A stretch of DNA of 64,000 nt from Bacteroidales bacterium F22 (lineage in GTDB: Bacteria; Bacteroidota; Bacteroidia; Bacteroidales; Bacteroidaceae). Both the position numbers and the translations under genes were made by a program. The notes beneath the pieces were generated by a model. The model was not told the DNA's origin, made no database searches, and worked only from the letters and a program-made list of their open reading frames with translations. The stretch's first letter is position 1; every line of letters starts with the position of its first letter. Location: assembly GCA_029541985.1 (NCBI GenBank), contig CP095414.1, positions 434,001-498,000 on the forward strand, given 5' to 3'. Positions 63,971 through 64,000 of the stretch are shown here, in pieces.

Positions 63971-64000
63971 ATAAACGGCATTTAATAACCAGAATATCAA

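Noticed and set aside
63796..63981. 61-codon minus-strand ORF
   Set aside because: It runs through tRNA-His and its terminator; the apparent protein is a shadow of structural RNA.

Overview
The window reads as a single stretch of chromosome from a low-GC member of the Bacteroidales (Bacteroidota). Two things support this. First, start regions repeatedly carry the Bacteroidota-type promoter TTTG-N19-21-TAnnTTTG, and E. coli-like boxes are not evident. Second, many genes are Bacteroidota versions or lineage-restricted families: DUF4494, DUF5606, DUF4293, DUF4348, the short AMP nucleosidase, the GalE-like threonine dehydrogenase, a long-tailed ribosomal protein S16, and an omega-like RNA polymerase subunit next to bamD. 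The genus cannot be fixed from sequence alone; a Porphyromonas/Dysgonomonas-like organism is possible but unproven. No phage, transposon, CRISPR array or rRNA operon was seen. There is one tRNA, tRNA-His(GTG), at the right edge.

Layout. 0-5 kb: pyrK, an XRE-type regulator, a 0.7 kb AT-rich non-coding stretch, then an amn-holA-HD-like operon, with a divergent solitary HsdR_N nuclease-like gene. 5-9.3 kb: two overlapping periplasmic-binding-protein/histidine-kinase genes; one is canonical and the other has lost the phospho-acceptor histidine. 9.5-14.5 kb: pheT-yebC-phosphohexomutase operon. 14.8-16.2 kb: pyrB-pyrI (aspartate transcarbamoylase). 16.2-16.8 kb: non-coding stretch with three hairpins. 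16.8-20.8 kb: 5'-nucleotidase, C69 peptidase, rfbC. 21-26.4 kb: ABC-F ATPase, an ECF sigma/anti-sigma/Spy-like operon, a BCCT transporter. 26.7-31.3 kb: M23 peptidase, S9 peptidase, nitroreductase. 31.3-40.4 kb: rnz and a YgjP-like metallopeptidase, rpsA, a DedA/YqaA protein, then S4-YggS-DUF4494-ogt and a CPA2 antiporter. 40.5-49.9 kb: mutS2, a WalJ-like hydrolase with a protease-like TPR protein and rlmB, folC, MATE exporter, DUF5606. 50-58 kb: alanine dehydrogenase, an unrecognised membrane protein, then tdh-DUF4348-murB-phnP-like, divergent from kbl. 58.3-64 kb: a lone receiver protein with an undecaprenyl-phosphate sugar transferase, rpsP, a TlpA-like lipoprotein, DUF4293, rpoZ, bamD and tRNA-His.

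Most of the window is housekeeping: pyrimidine synthesis, translation, DNA replication and repair, cell-wall and outer-membrane assembly, and amino-acid catabolism. tdh and kbl together make the two-step conversion of threonine to glycine plus acetyl-CoA and share a divergent promoter region. The unusual content is (i) the kinase/pseudokinase sensor pair without a response regulator beside it, (ii) a receiver protein paired with a sugar transferase that has its own pseudo-receiver domain, (iii) several proteins that keep a fold but appear to have lost catalytic residues, and (iv) a recurring two-tier hairpin design in intergenic regions, together with promoters embedded in terminators and starts that look leaderless. 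Promoter matches were used to correct several start codons (pyrB, kbl, mutS2, folC). All calls are from reading the sequence; no database search was run.
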